From contig CAWDSF010000012.1 of the NCBI GenBank assembly GCA_963804885.1, positions 62,001 through 126,000 of the forward strand: a stretch of 64,000 nt of DNA, written 5' to 3'. Source of the stretch: PALSA-1004 sp963804885. GTDB lineage: Bacteria > Pseudomonadota > Gammaproteobacteria > Burkholderiales > SG8-41. This document shows positions 56,370 to 64,000 of this stretch, one piece after another. The notes beneath the pieces are model-generated. The model was not told where the DNA came from. It did no database searches and saw only the letters and a list, made by a program, of their open reading frames with translations. Position 1 is the stretch's first letter; every line of letters starts with the position of its first letter. The position numbers and the translations under genes are program-made.

Positions 56370-57539
56370 CTAGACCATGTCGAGATTAAGCTTGATGCTG
56401 CTCAAATCGTCGCTTTGGCCCGTGGTCGTGCGGGCACTGGATTTCTGGTCTTCCTGGCTGGGCGCGGGCTCCGTCGCAACCTTGCCGGTATTGTTGATCA
56501 GCCAGTGCAGGTTGGTGGGCGAGTCCGAATTGGCGAGCGCGTTCTCGAGCGTGATTTGGCCGGTCGAATACAGATTGAACAGCGACTGCTCGAAGGTCTG
56601 GCTGCCGGGCGCAAGACTCTGTTCCATCGCGTCCTTGATTTCGCCCATCGCGCCATTCTTGATCAGTTCGGAAATGTGCGCAGTATTGAGCAGCACTTCG
56701 ACCGCTGGAATGCGGCCGCCGCCCTTGGCACGTATCAGGCGCTGCGACAACACGCATCTCAAACTGATCGCGAGGTCGGCGAGCAGCGCTTCGCGCGCCT
56801 CGCGCGGGAAAAAATTGATGATGCGGTTCAATGCGTGATAGCTGTTGTTCGCGTGCAGCGTCGACAGGCACAGGTGGCCGGTTTGCGCGAACAGCAGCGC
56901 GCTTTGCAGCGTCGGCTGGTCGCGGATCTCGCCGATCATCAACAGGTCCGGCGCTTCGCGCATCGCGCTGATCAGCGCCTGGTTATACGAGCGCGTGTCC
57001 ATGCCGACTTCGCGCTGGTTGACGATCGACTTCTTGTGCTTGTAGACGAATTCCATCGGATCTTCGATCGTCAGGATGTGGCCGGTGCGCGTACTGTTGC
57101 GATAATCGATCATCGCCGCCATGGACGTCGATTTTCCCGAGCCGGTCGAGCCGACGACCAGGATCATGCCGAGCTTCTCCATCACGAGGTCCTTGACGAT
57201 GGGGGGGAGCTTGAGCTCCTCTACCGTCGGGATGTCCGGCTTGATGAAACGAACCACCAGGGCGACCGCGCCGCGCTGGCGGAACACATTGAGGCGGAAG
57301 CTGCCAAGGTCGGAGCGGCCGACCGCGAAATTCATCTCGAACGTTCTTTCGTATTCCTCGATCTGCGCCTCGGTCATCACCTCGTACGAGATTTTCTTGA
57401 CGCCGGCCGGGTCAAGCTTCTGTGCGTTGACGGGCATCACGACGCCGTTGATCTTGATCTGGATCGGCGCGCCGGCGGTGAAAAACATGTCCGAAGCCTG
57501 CTTTTCGGCCATCAGTTTGAATAACGGGTCGAGGAACAT
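56370..57539 (-). CDS. pilU: PilT/PilU-type type IV pilus twitching ATPase
   Basis: A 389-residue hexameric secretion-type ATPase that powers pilus retraction with PilT. It has MFLDPLFKLMAEKQASDMFF at the N-terminus, Walker A ILVVGSTGSGKSTSMAAMID, Asp box ILTIEDPMEFVYKHKKSIVN, Walker B LLMIGEIRDQPTLQSALLFA and His box TGHLCLSTLHANNS. The QREVGMDTRSYNQAL segment and the about 40-residue C-terminal tail beyond the PilT core match PilU more than PilT. It is 11 bp downstream of a conserved hypothetical gene. No other pilus genes are nearby. Confidence 0.9.
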   Translation of the reverse strand: MFLDPLFKLMAEKQASDMFFTAGAPIQIKINGVVMPVNAQKLDPAGVKKISYEVMTEAQIEEYERTFEMNFAVGRSDLGSFRLNVFRQRGAVALVVRFIKPDIPTVEELKLPPIVKDLVMEKLGMILVVGSTGSGKSTSMAAMIDYRNSTRTGHILTIEDPMEFVYKHKKSIVNQREVGMDTRSYNQALISAMREAPDLLMIGEIRDQPTLQSALLFAQTGHLCLSTLHANNSYHALNRIINFFPREAREALLADLAISLRCVLSQRLIRAKGGGRIPAVEVLLNTAHISELIKNGAMGEIKDAMEQSLAPGSQTFEQSLFNLYSTGQITLENALANSDSPTNLHWLINNTGKVATEPAPSQEDQKSSARTTTGQSDDLSSIKLNLDMV

Positions 57540-57550
57540 GGTGTCTCCGG

Positions 57551-58351
57551 TCAGCGCTTCAGTAGCGACTTGATGTTGTGCATGAGGCCCTTGCCCGCGT
57601 CGCCGTCTGCTTCGCTCCCCGGGTCCCGCTTCGCGGCCAGCGCGTCGACGACCGCTTCGCGCGGCACGCGCGAGTTCGTCGTCGTCGCCATTGCCTGCTG
57701 GCGCTTGCCGGTCGTGCGAAATGCATTGGGCTTGGCGATGATTACTTTGCCGAGCTCTTCGAGCACGTCCTTGCCGAATTCGTCAAACTCGTAGATGTAG
57801 ACATATTCGCCGAGCTTTTCGAGATTCTTGGTGACTATCTTGATCTGGGCTTTCTCGAGATCGCCGCTGATGGTGATTGTTACCGGCACTTCGCACTTAA
57901 CCGTGAAGATGCCGCGCTCCACATAGCCGCGCTCGTTGCGGACCTCGGTGACCTCGAACTTCAGCGCATGCGTCCACAAATGGTCGCGCAGGCGATTGAC
58001 CATCGGGTCGGACTGCTTTTCGAGAGTAATATTGCCATCGGCAACGCAGCGAAAGCGCAGCACGATGGCCTCGATGTAGTCGCGATGGTCCACCGTCAGG
58101 CGGCGGCCGTTGCAGTTATAGTCGCACTGCATCAGATTTTCGAGCTGGGTGTTGCCGCCTTCGAGTGAGTAAAAGCGCGGGACGACTGGCTTGATCACGT
58201 TCAGCGAATTGAAAAGGTCGACCAGGTAGTGCAGGCCGTCCTTCAACTTGGAGTGCGCGAGCAGCAGGTTCTGATTAAGTTCAGCTTGCGTGACCTGCTG
58301 CTTCTGGCGCAGCGAGTCCGCCTGCTGCTTGAGGTCGTCAAGTAAGCCCAT
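57551..58351 (-). CDS. Conserved hypothetical protein upstream of pilU
   Basis: 266 residues with no signal peptide or membrane helix. The N-terminal 25 residues (MGLLDDLKQQADSLRQKQQV) form an amphipathic coil. The rest is a mixed alpha/beta protein (HYLVDLFNSLNVIKPVVPRF, NLMQCDYNCNGRRLTVDHRD, RNERGYVERGIFTVKCEVPV, YIYEFDEFGKDVLEELGKVI) with a flexible charged tail. It resembles a betaproteobacterial family of unknown function. It begins 90 bp after dapD and its stop is 11 bp before pilU, so a link to pilus retraction or to membrane-associated regulation of PilU is possible but unproven. Confidence 0.75.
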   Translation of the reverse strand: MGLLDDLKQQADSLRQKQQVTQAELNQNLLLAHSKLKDGLHYLVDLFNSLNVIKPVVPRFYSLEGGNTQLENLMQCDYNCNGRRLTVDHRDYIEAIVLRFRCVADGNITLEKQSDPMVNRLRDHLWTHALKFEVTEVRNERGYVERGIFTVKCEVPVTITISGDLEKAQIKIVTKNLEKLGEYVYIYEFDEFGKDVLEELGKVIIAKPNAFRTTGKRQQAMATTTNSRVPREAVVDALAAKRDPGSEADGDAGKGLMHNIKSLLKR

Positions 58352-58441
58352 TACATCCTTGTCATTTTTACACCGGGGATGAAGTGACTATTCTGCCAAT
58401 TTTTGAAGGGCTTGGGAAGCATAATTCGAGCGTTCTCTGAA

Positions 58442-59263
<822 letters not shown>

Positions 59264-59283
59264 GGTTTTTTTCCGTGACTTAT

Positions 59284-60477
59284 TTAACGTTTTCGCATGA
59301 ATGCCGCGATGCGCTGCGCGGCCTCGGTGCATTCGGCGGTGGAAGCGACCAGCGCGATGCGCACGAACTGGGCGCCCGGGTTCACGCCGCGCGCTTCGCG
59401 CGCGAGATAGCTGCCGGGCAGCACCGAAACATTCTGCTCGGCCAGCAACTCGCGCGTGAATTGAGTGTCATCGCGCAGCGTGTCGAGCCACACATAGAAC
59501 GCCGCATCGGGCATGCCGACTTCGGTGACTTCGCCCAGGATCCCGGTGAACGCGGTGAATTTCTCGCGGTAGAGGCGGCGGTTTTCGACGACGTGAACTT
59601 CGTCCTGCCACGCAGCGGTGCTGGCGGCATGGATCGGCGGACTCATCGCGCAACCCTGGTAGGTGCGATAGAGCAGAAATTTCTTGAGGATTTCGGCATC
59701 GCCGGCGACGAAGCCCGAGCGCATGCCCGGCACATTGGAACGCTTGGAGAGGCTGGAAAACATCACGAGCCGCGGAAATCCCGCGCGGCCGCACTGTTGG
59801 GCCGCCTGCAGCGCGCCCAGCGGCGGTTGCGCCTCATCGAAATAAATTTCCGAATAGCACTCGTCCGCCGCGATCACGAAACCGTAGCGGTCCGACAGCG
59901 CGAACAGGCGCTGCCACTCGTCGAGCGTCATGACGCGGCCGGTCGGATTGCCCGGCGAGCATACGTAAACGAGCTGCGTGCGCTGCCACACGTCCTCGGG
60001 CAGTTGCGCGAAATCGAGCGCAAAGCCGTTGGCGGGCAGTGTGTGCAGGTATTGCGGCGTCGCCCCGGCCAGCAACGCGGCGCCTTCGTATATCTGGTAA
60101 AACGGATTGGGCACGACGACGACGGGCGCCGCGCGCGTGCGATCGACGACCGTCTGCGCGAATGCAAACAGCGCTTCGCGGCTGCCGTTGACCGGTATGA
60201 TCTGGGTCTCCGCATTGATATCCGTGAGGGCGTAACGGCGGCGCATCCATTCCGCGATGGCGATGCGCAGGCTGGGCGCGCCGAGCGTGGTCGGATAATT
60301 GGCGAGGCCGCCCAGATTTTCCGTGAGCGCGCGCTTGATGAACTCGGGCGTCGGGTGCTTGGGCTCGCCGATGTGCAGGCTGATGCGTTTGAGTTCGGGA
60401 GGGGGCGTGACCGCGCCGGTCAGGGCGGCAAGCTTCTGAAACGGATAACTTTGCAGCTGGTCGAAGCTCGGATTCAT
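59284..60477 (-). CDS. dapC: Succinyldiaminopimelate transaminase
   Basis: A PLP-dependent class I aminotransferase acting after DapD in lysine/DAP synthesis. The 397-residue protein begins MNPSFDQLQSYPFQKLAALT, with a GTG two codons earlier as alternative. Motifs are ISLHIGEPKHPTPEFIKRAL, NYPTTLGAPSLRIAIAEWM, VNGSREALFAFAQ, VYVCSPGNPTGRVMTLDEW, IAADECYSEIYFDEAQPPLG and the PLP-lysine region VMFSSLSKRSNVPGMRSGF. The position beside dapD supports DapC over other aminotransferases. It is divergent from the DMT transporter gene. Confidence 0.92.
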   Translation of the reverse strand: MNPSFDQLQSYPFQKLAALTGAVTPPPELKRISLHIGEPKHPTPEFIKRALTENLGGLANYPTTLGAPSLRIAIAEWMRRRYALTDINAETQIIPVNGSREALFAFAQTVVDRTRAAPVVVVPNPFYQIYEGAALLAGATPQYLHTLPANGFALDFAQLPEDVWQRTQLVYVCSPGNPTGRVMTLDEWQRLFALSDRYGFVIAADECYSEIYFDEAQPPLGALQAAQQCGRAGFPRLVMFSSLSKRSNVPGMRSGFVAGDAEILKKFLLYRTYQGCAMSPPIHAASTAAWQDEVHVVENRRLYREKFTAFTGILGEVTEVGMPDAAFYVWLDTLRDDTQFTRELLAEQNVSVLPGSYLAREARGVNPGAQFVRIALVASTAECTEAAQRIAAFMRKR

Positions 60478-60617
60478 GCGCACCGATCGGGATTACCAGG
60501 CGCGTGCCGCGGAATGGGTTTCATCTTAACCAGGCTTCGTCTTTTGAGTGCGGTTGTGCAAGGACTTCGCGTCCCTGTTCATGGATTTATTCAAGGTCGG
60601 ATTATAAAGGTGTTGCG

Positions 60618-61532
60618 GTGCCGTTCACAAAAATGATCCCGGTCACGGCGCTGCTCACCGGGGCGACCGTCTGGGGCGTCATCTGGTATCCATACCGCGT
60701 GCTCGAGCACGCGGGCGTCGGCGGCGCCGTCGCGACGACCCTGACCTATGCGGGCGCCCTCGTGCTGGGTCTCGTCTGCTTGCGTCCGCGCATTCACTTG
60801 TCGTGGGTATTGCTGGCGATTGCGCTGGCTGCGGGCTGGGCCAACGTCGGTTTCACGATGGCTGTCGTCTATGGCGACGTGATGCGCGTCGTGCTTCTTT
60901 TCTACCTGTCGCCGATATGGACGATATTGTTCGCGCGGTGGTTGCTGGGCGAGCGCCTGTCGGGCACAGGGTATGCGCTGATGCTGTGCGCGCTCGCGGG
61001 CGGCGCCGTGATGTTGTGGCAGCCGCAGCTGGGCTGGCCGGTGCCGAGGTCGCCCGCCGAATGGGTCGGCCTCTCCGCCGGCACCATGTTCGCGCTGTCG
61101 AACGTGCTGATACGCAAAACGGCTCAGCTCTCGATCGAGCTCAAAGTGCTCGCGGTTTTTTTCGGCGGTGTCGTGGCGGGAGGCGGTTGTATATGGGCCG
61201 TGCAGCCGGTGGCCGACATCTGGGCGCCGGCACTGGCGCAGGCCTGGATGCTGGCGCTGCTCGCGCTCGTAATATTCGCCGTCAACATCGCGGTCCAGTA
61301 CGGGCTCACCCACATCAGCGCCAACCGCGCGATCGTCATTTATCTGTTTGAGCTGGTCGTAACGGCAATCTCGGCGTGGCTGCTTGCCGGCGAGGTGCTC
61401 GAACTGCGCGAATGGATAGGCGGCAGCATGATCGTCGCCGCCGGCTTGCTGTCGGACCGGCTGGGTCATCAGCCAGCGGGCGCGACTAGCGGATACTCGA
61501 CGAAGGCGGCAGCGCGTGCGGATCGAGGTTGA
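60618..61532 (+). CDS. EamA-family DMT superfamily transporter
   Basis: A 304-residue inner-membrane permease with ten hydrophobic segments in two EamA repeats. The first is around TALLTGATVWGVIWYPYRVL, TLTYAGALVLGLVCL and LLFYLSPIWTILFARWLLGE. The second is around WVGLSAGTMFALSNVLIRKT, VIFAVNIAVQYGLTHIS and VIYLFELVVTAISAWLLAGE. The FYLSPIWT-LLGE motif is typical. The start is a GTG at 60618 with AAAGG upstream; an ATG at 60633 is the alternative. Substrate unknown. The 3' end overlaps the convergent queF by 47 bp. Confidence 0.85.
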   Translation: MPFTKMIPVTALLTGATVWGVIWYPYRVLEHAGVGGAVATTLTYAGALVLGLVCLRPRIHLSWVLLAIALAAGWANVGFTMAVVYGDVMRVVLLFYLSPIWTILFARWLLGERLSGTGYALMLCALAGGAVMLWQPQLGWPVPRSPAEWVGLSAGTMFALSNVLIRKTAQLSIELKVLAVFFGGVVAGGGCIWAVQPVADIWAPALAQAWMLALLALVIFAVNIAVQYGLTHISANRAIVIYLFELVVTAISAWLLAGEVLELREWIGGSMIVAAGLLSDRLGHQPAGATSGYSTKAAARADRG

Positions 61533-61908
61533 GCGAGGCGGGCGCGCGCCAGCCTTTCTTCTGCACGCTCGCCACCACGGTGGTGAAGATGCCGCCGCGC
61601 ACGTAGAAGCGCGCGGTCAGCCGCATGTAGCGCGGCGCGGTCACTTTGGCTAGATCATCGAGGATGCGGTTGGTCACCGCTTCATGAAAAGCGCCTTCAT
61701 TGCGGAACGACCAGATATAAAGTTTGAGGCTTTTCAGCTCGACGCATTTGCGGTCCGGCACGTAATCGAGATAGAGCGTTGCGAAATCCGGTTGCCCGGT
61801 TTGCGGACACAGGCAGGTAAACTCCGGTATTTCCATGTGAATCCGGTAATCGCGGCGCAGCTGCGGATTCGCAAACGTGGCAAGCGCTTTGCTGGGGCTG
61901 CTGGGCAT
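61486..61908 (-). CDS. queF: 7-cyano-7-deazaguanine reductase (preQ0 reductase)
   Basis: Reduces preQ0 to preQ1 with NADPH for queuosine in tRNA. The 140-residue size is the short, unimodular (YkvM) type. It has IPEFTCLCPQTGQPDFATLY with the catalytic Cys and Asp, VELKSLKLYIWSFRNEGAFH (QueF motif E(S/L)K(S/A)xK(L/Y)Y) and ITAP-like KVTAPRYMRLTARFYVRGG. The start is ATG 61908, 77 bp from the divergent smc gene. Confidence 0.94.
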   Translation of the reverse strand: MPSSPSKALATFANPQLRRDYRIHMEIPEFTCLCPQTGQPDFATLYLDYVPDRKCVELKSLKLYIWSFRNEGAFHEAVTNRILDDLAKVTAPRYMRLTARFYVRGGIFTTVVASVQKKGWRAPASLNLDPHALPPSSSIR

Positions 61909-61985
61909 TAGGGCAGATGAATTAATTCAGTTAAAATGGCGCGCTATTCCGGCCCGAATTATAACCTCACCTGGCATAGAAAAAA

Positions 61986-64000
61986 TTGCGCCTCACTGAA
62001 ATCAAGCTCGCTGGCTTCAAGTCTTTCGTCGATCCCACCAGTATTCCCGTGCCAGGCCAGTTAGTCGGTGTGGTAGGCCCCAACGGCTGCGGTAAATCCA
62101 ACATCATCGATGCAGTGCGCTGGGTGCTTGGCGAATCGTCGGCGAAGCATCTGCGCGGCGAGACCATGCAGGATGTTTTGTTCAACGGCTCGGGCAACCG
62201 CCAGACGGTGAACCGCGCAAGCGTCGAACTCGTGTTCGACAACAGCCTCGGCCGCGCGGGCGGACAGTGGTCGGGCTACGGCGAGATTTCGGTCAAGCGC
62301 GTGCTCGAGCGCGACAGCGAGTCCGCGTACTACATCAACAACCTGCACGTGCGGCGGCGCGACGTGGCCGACATTTTTCTCGGCACGGGACTGGGGGCGC
62401 GCGCCTACGCGATTATCGAGCAGGGCATGATCTCGCGCATCATCGAGGCGAAACCCGAAGAGCTGCGCATATTTCTCGAAGAGGCCGCGGGCGTGTCGAA
62501 ATACCGCGACCGCCGGCGCGAGACCGAATTGCGCCTGGGCGACACGCGGGAAAACCTGCTGCGCGTCGAAGATATCCGGCTCGAGCTCGACAAGCAACTC
62601 GAGCACTTGCGCGAGCAGGCCGAAGTGGCGCGCCAGTACCACAGCCTGCAGGAACAATTGCGCCTCGCGCAGAACCTGCTGTGGCTGCAGAAGCGGCGCG
62701 AGGCGACGAGCGCGCGCGAACGCTACACGCGCGAGATCGAGAAGCTCGGCGTCGAGCTCGAAGCGGAAACCGCGCGCCTGCGCGAGGCCGAGCGCCGCAT
62801 CGAGGAGTTGCGCGACAGCCACCACATGGCGGGCGACGCCGTGCACGCAGCCCAAGGCAGCCTGTACGAAACGAACGCTGAATTCTCGCGCGTGCAGCAA
62901 CAGCTCCAGCACGTGCGCGAAAACCGCCAGCGCATCAGTAATCAGCTCGCCGCACTGCAAAGCCAGCTCGAGCAGGGCGAAGCCCAGTTGCAGACGCAGC
63001 ACGCGAGCCGCGACGAATGGCAGCAGGAAGCGGCGCGCGCCGGCGCCCAAGCCGAAGCTTGCCGGATCGCGGCGGCGGAGGCGGTTTCGCAACTGCCGGT
63101 GTCGGAGCAGGAGTTCCGCGCGAGCCAGGATGCGCGCGATCAGCTCCAGCAGGAGATTGCAGGCAACGTACAGGCGCTGCAGCTCGAGCAGACGCGCAGC
63201 GAGCATGCGCTGAAAATCCTCGCTCAGTTCGCCCAGCGCGAGCAGCGGTTGCGCGAAGAGCAGGCTGCGTTGACGCCGCCCGACAGCGACGAACTGGAAC
63301 GCTTGCGCGCCGAGCTCGTTGCGCTCGAAGCGCAGCACCGCGACAAGCGCGCGGCGCTCGACGCCGAAGAGACGTCGCTGCCGCGGCTCGAGCAGGCGTT
63401 GCGTGAGCAGGGCGACACCGTGGATGCGGCAGCCCAGCAGGTCACCGCGCTCGACGCCCGCATCGAAGCGCTCACGCAATTACAGGATCGCATCGCGCGC
63501 AGCGAAACGATGCAGGGCTGGCTGGCGACGCACGACCTGAATTCGGCGCGGCGTCTGTGGCAGGACATCGAAATCGAAGCGGGCTGGGAAGACGGCCTCG
63601 AAGCCGTGCTGCGCGAGCGCTTGAATGCGATTGGGCTGGACAATCTGGGGCAGGCGGCGCCGTGGCTCGGCGATTTGCCGCCAGGCAAGATGACGGTTTA
63701 TACGGCGGCGGGCGATACGCCGGTGACGCCGGCACCGTTCGGGCTCGAGCCATTGGCGGCCTACGTGCGGTGCAAGAATTCGGCCGCGGCCGGCGCGCTC
63801 GCCGACTGGCTCGACCAGGTCTACGTCGTCAAGGACCGTCACGAGGGTCTCGCGTTGCGCGAACGGTTGCCGGCCGGTGCGCTGCTGGTCTCGGGTGACG
63901 GCCACGTGTTCACGCGGCACAGCGTGAGTTTCCACGCGCCGGATTCCGAACTGCACGGCGTGCTGTCGCGGCAGCGCGAGATCGAGCAGCTGACCGCCCA
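61986..64000 (+). CDS. smc: Chromosome segregation protein SMC, 5' part
   Basis: The open frame starts at a TTG (61986) and runs off the window edge after about 671 codons without a stop. The head ATPase begins MRLTEIKLAGFKSFVDPTSI. It carries Walker A VVGPNGCGKSNIIDAVRWVL and the R-loop region GNGRQ-like NGSGNRQTVNRASVEL. IEQGMISRIIEAKPEELRIF and EEAAGVSKYRDRRRETELRL follow, then a long left-handed coiled coil rich in Glu/Arg/Gln (about residues 170-500). The hinge domain begins near DIEIEAGWEDGLEAVLRERL. SMC-ScpAB condenses and segregates chromosomes. No frame break is visible here. The TTG is accepted because the conserved LTEIKLAGFKSF follows at once. Confidence 0.93.
   Translation, partial: MRLTEIKLAGFKSFVDPTSIPVPGQLVGVVGPNGCGKSNIIDAVRWVLGESSAKHLRGETMQDVLFNGSGNRQTVNRASVELVFDNSLGRAGGQWSGYGEISVKRVLERDSESAYYINNLHVRRRDVADIFLGTGLGARAYAIIEQGMISRIIEAKPEELRIFLEEAAGVSKYRDRRRETELRLGDTRENLLRVEDIRLELDKQLEHLREQAEVARQYHSLQEQLRLAQNLLWLQKRREATSARERYTREIEKLGVELEAETARLREAERRIEELRDSHHMAGDAVHAAQGSLYETNAEFSRVQQQLQHVRENRQRISNQLAALQSQLEQGEAQLQTQHASRDEWQQEAARAGAQAEACRIAAAEAVSQLPVSEQEFRASQDARDQLQQEIAGNVQALQLEQTRSEHALKILAQFAQREQRLREEQAALTPPDSDELERLRAELVALEAQHRDKRAALDAEETSLPRLEQALREQGDTVDAAAQQVTALDARIEALTQLQDRIARSETMQGWLATHDLNSARRLWQDIEIEAGWEDGLEAVLRERLNAIGLDNLGQAAPWLGDLPPGKMTVYTAAGDTPVTPAPFGLEPLAAYVRCKNSAAAGALADWLDQVYVVKDRHEGLALRERLPAGALLVSGDGHVFTRHSVSFHAPDSELHGVLSRQREIEQLTA

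Noticed and set aside
62061..63479. Long open frame (472 codons) on the minus strand
   Set aside because: It is antisense to smc. Its composition mirrors the coiled-coil Glu/Arg codons of smc, and smc is unmistakable on the plus strand.

Overview
The window looks like the chromosome of a betaproteobacterium, most likely in or near the order Burkholderiales. The evidence is the high GC content, the succinate dehydrogenase - citrate synthase - 2-oxoglutarate dehydrogenase - zapE gene order with mdh transcribed divergently, the ffs-dnaX-ybaB-recR block, the short QueF, and PEP-CTERM surface proteins. No replication origin, prophage, insertion sequence or CRISPR array was seen. The placement rests on gene order and protein character read by eye, not on a database search.

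Layout. 0-3.2 kb: start of a pyruvate dehydrogenase E1 alpha-type gene (minus), then prfC and an LLM-class flavin oxidoreductase (plus). 3.2-14.7 kb (minus): mdh with its own terminator, then a 2-methylcitrate/aconitase operon prpC - DUF3147 - prpD - DUF3617 - prpF - acnA - second aconitase. 15.0-26.7 kb (plus): sdhCDAB-sdhE, gltA, sucA-sucB-lpdA, zapE. 26.7-29.7 kb (plus): acuI (acrylyl-CoA reductase type) and prpE (propionyl-CoA synthetase). Together these form one carbon hub: propionate and acrylate enter as propionyl-CoA, pass through the 2-methylcitrate route and join the TCA cycle. 29.7-38.0 kb is an AT-richer accessory stretch with a secreted subtilase, a response regulator with a degenerate receiver, a DnaJ-domain membrane protein, two PEP-CTERM proteins each followed by a copy of the same small gene, and an N-terminally bare sigma-54 activator. 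38.0-44.5 kb (minus) is a catabolic cluster (pcaHG, a TRAP transporter, a conserved hypothetical, aroQ, aroE) for quinate/shikimate/protocatechuate-type compounds. It lies between an intact tRNA-Ser gene and a 20-bp copy of that tRNA's 3' end. 44.8-50.9 kb holds an OmpR-type regulator and a convergent acs - small membrane protein - symporter/histidine kinase - single-domain regulator operon. 51-64 kb is housekeeping: SRP RNA, pagL, dnaX, ybaB, recR, rluB, prmB, pilU, dapD, dapC, a DMT transporter, queF, and the 5' part of smc.

Quality warning. Several conserved genes (second aconitase, sdhC, sucB, lpdA, prpE, dnaX) are split by single extra bases although the protein continues perfectly in the next frame. 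The 30-36 kb stretch carries many more breaks, in both directions. Intact catalytic motifs on both sides point mainly to sequencing or assembly indels rather than gene decay. I annotate such genes as single genes and give the break positions.

Most unusual structural signals: (i) the tRNA-Ser 3'-end direct repeat bounding the aromatic-acid cluster; (ii) four GATATA repeats spaced 21-23 bp apart upstream of the subtilase, with related palindromes at 33.0 and 38.2 kb; (iii) the duplicated PEP-CTERM/small-protein module; (iv) a dnaX A-run slippery site with an immediate minus-one-frame stop; (v) a terminator-like hairpin directly after the promoter of prfC.
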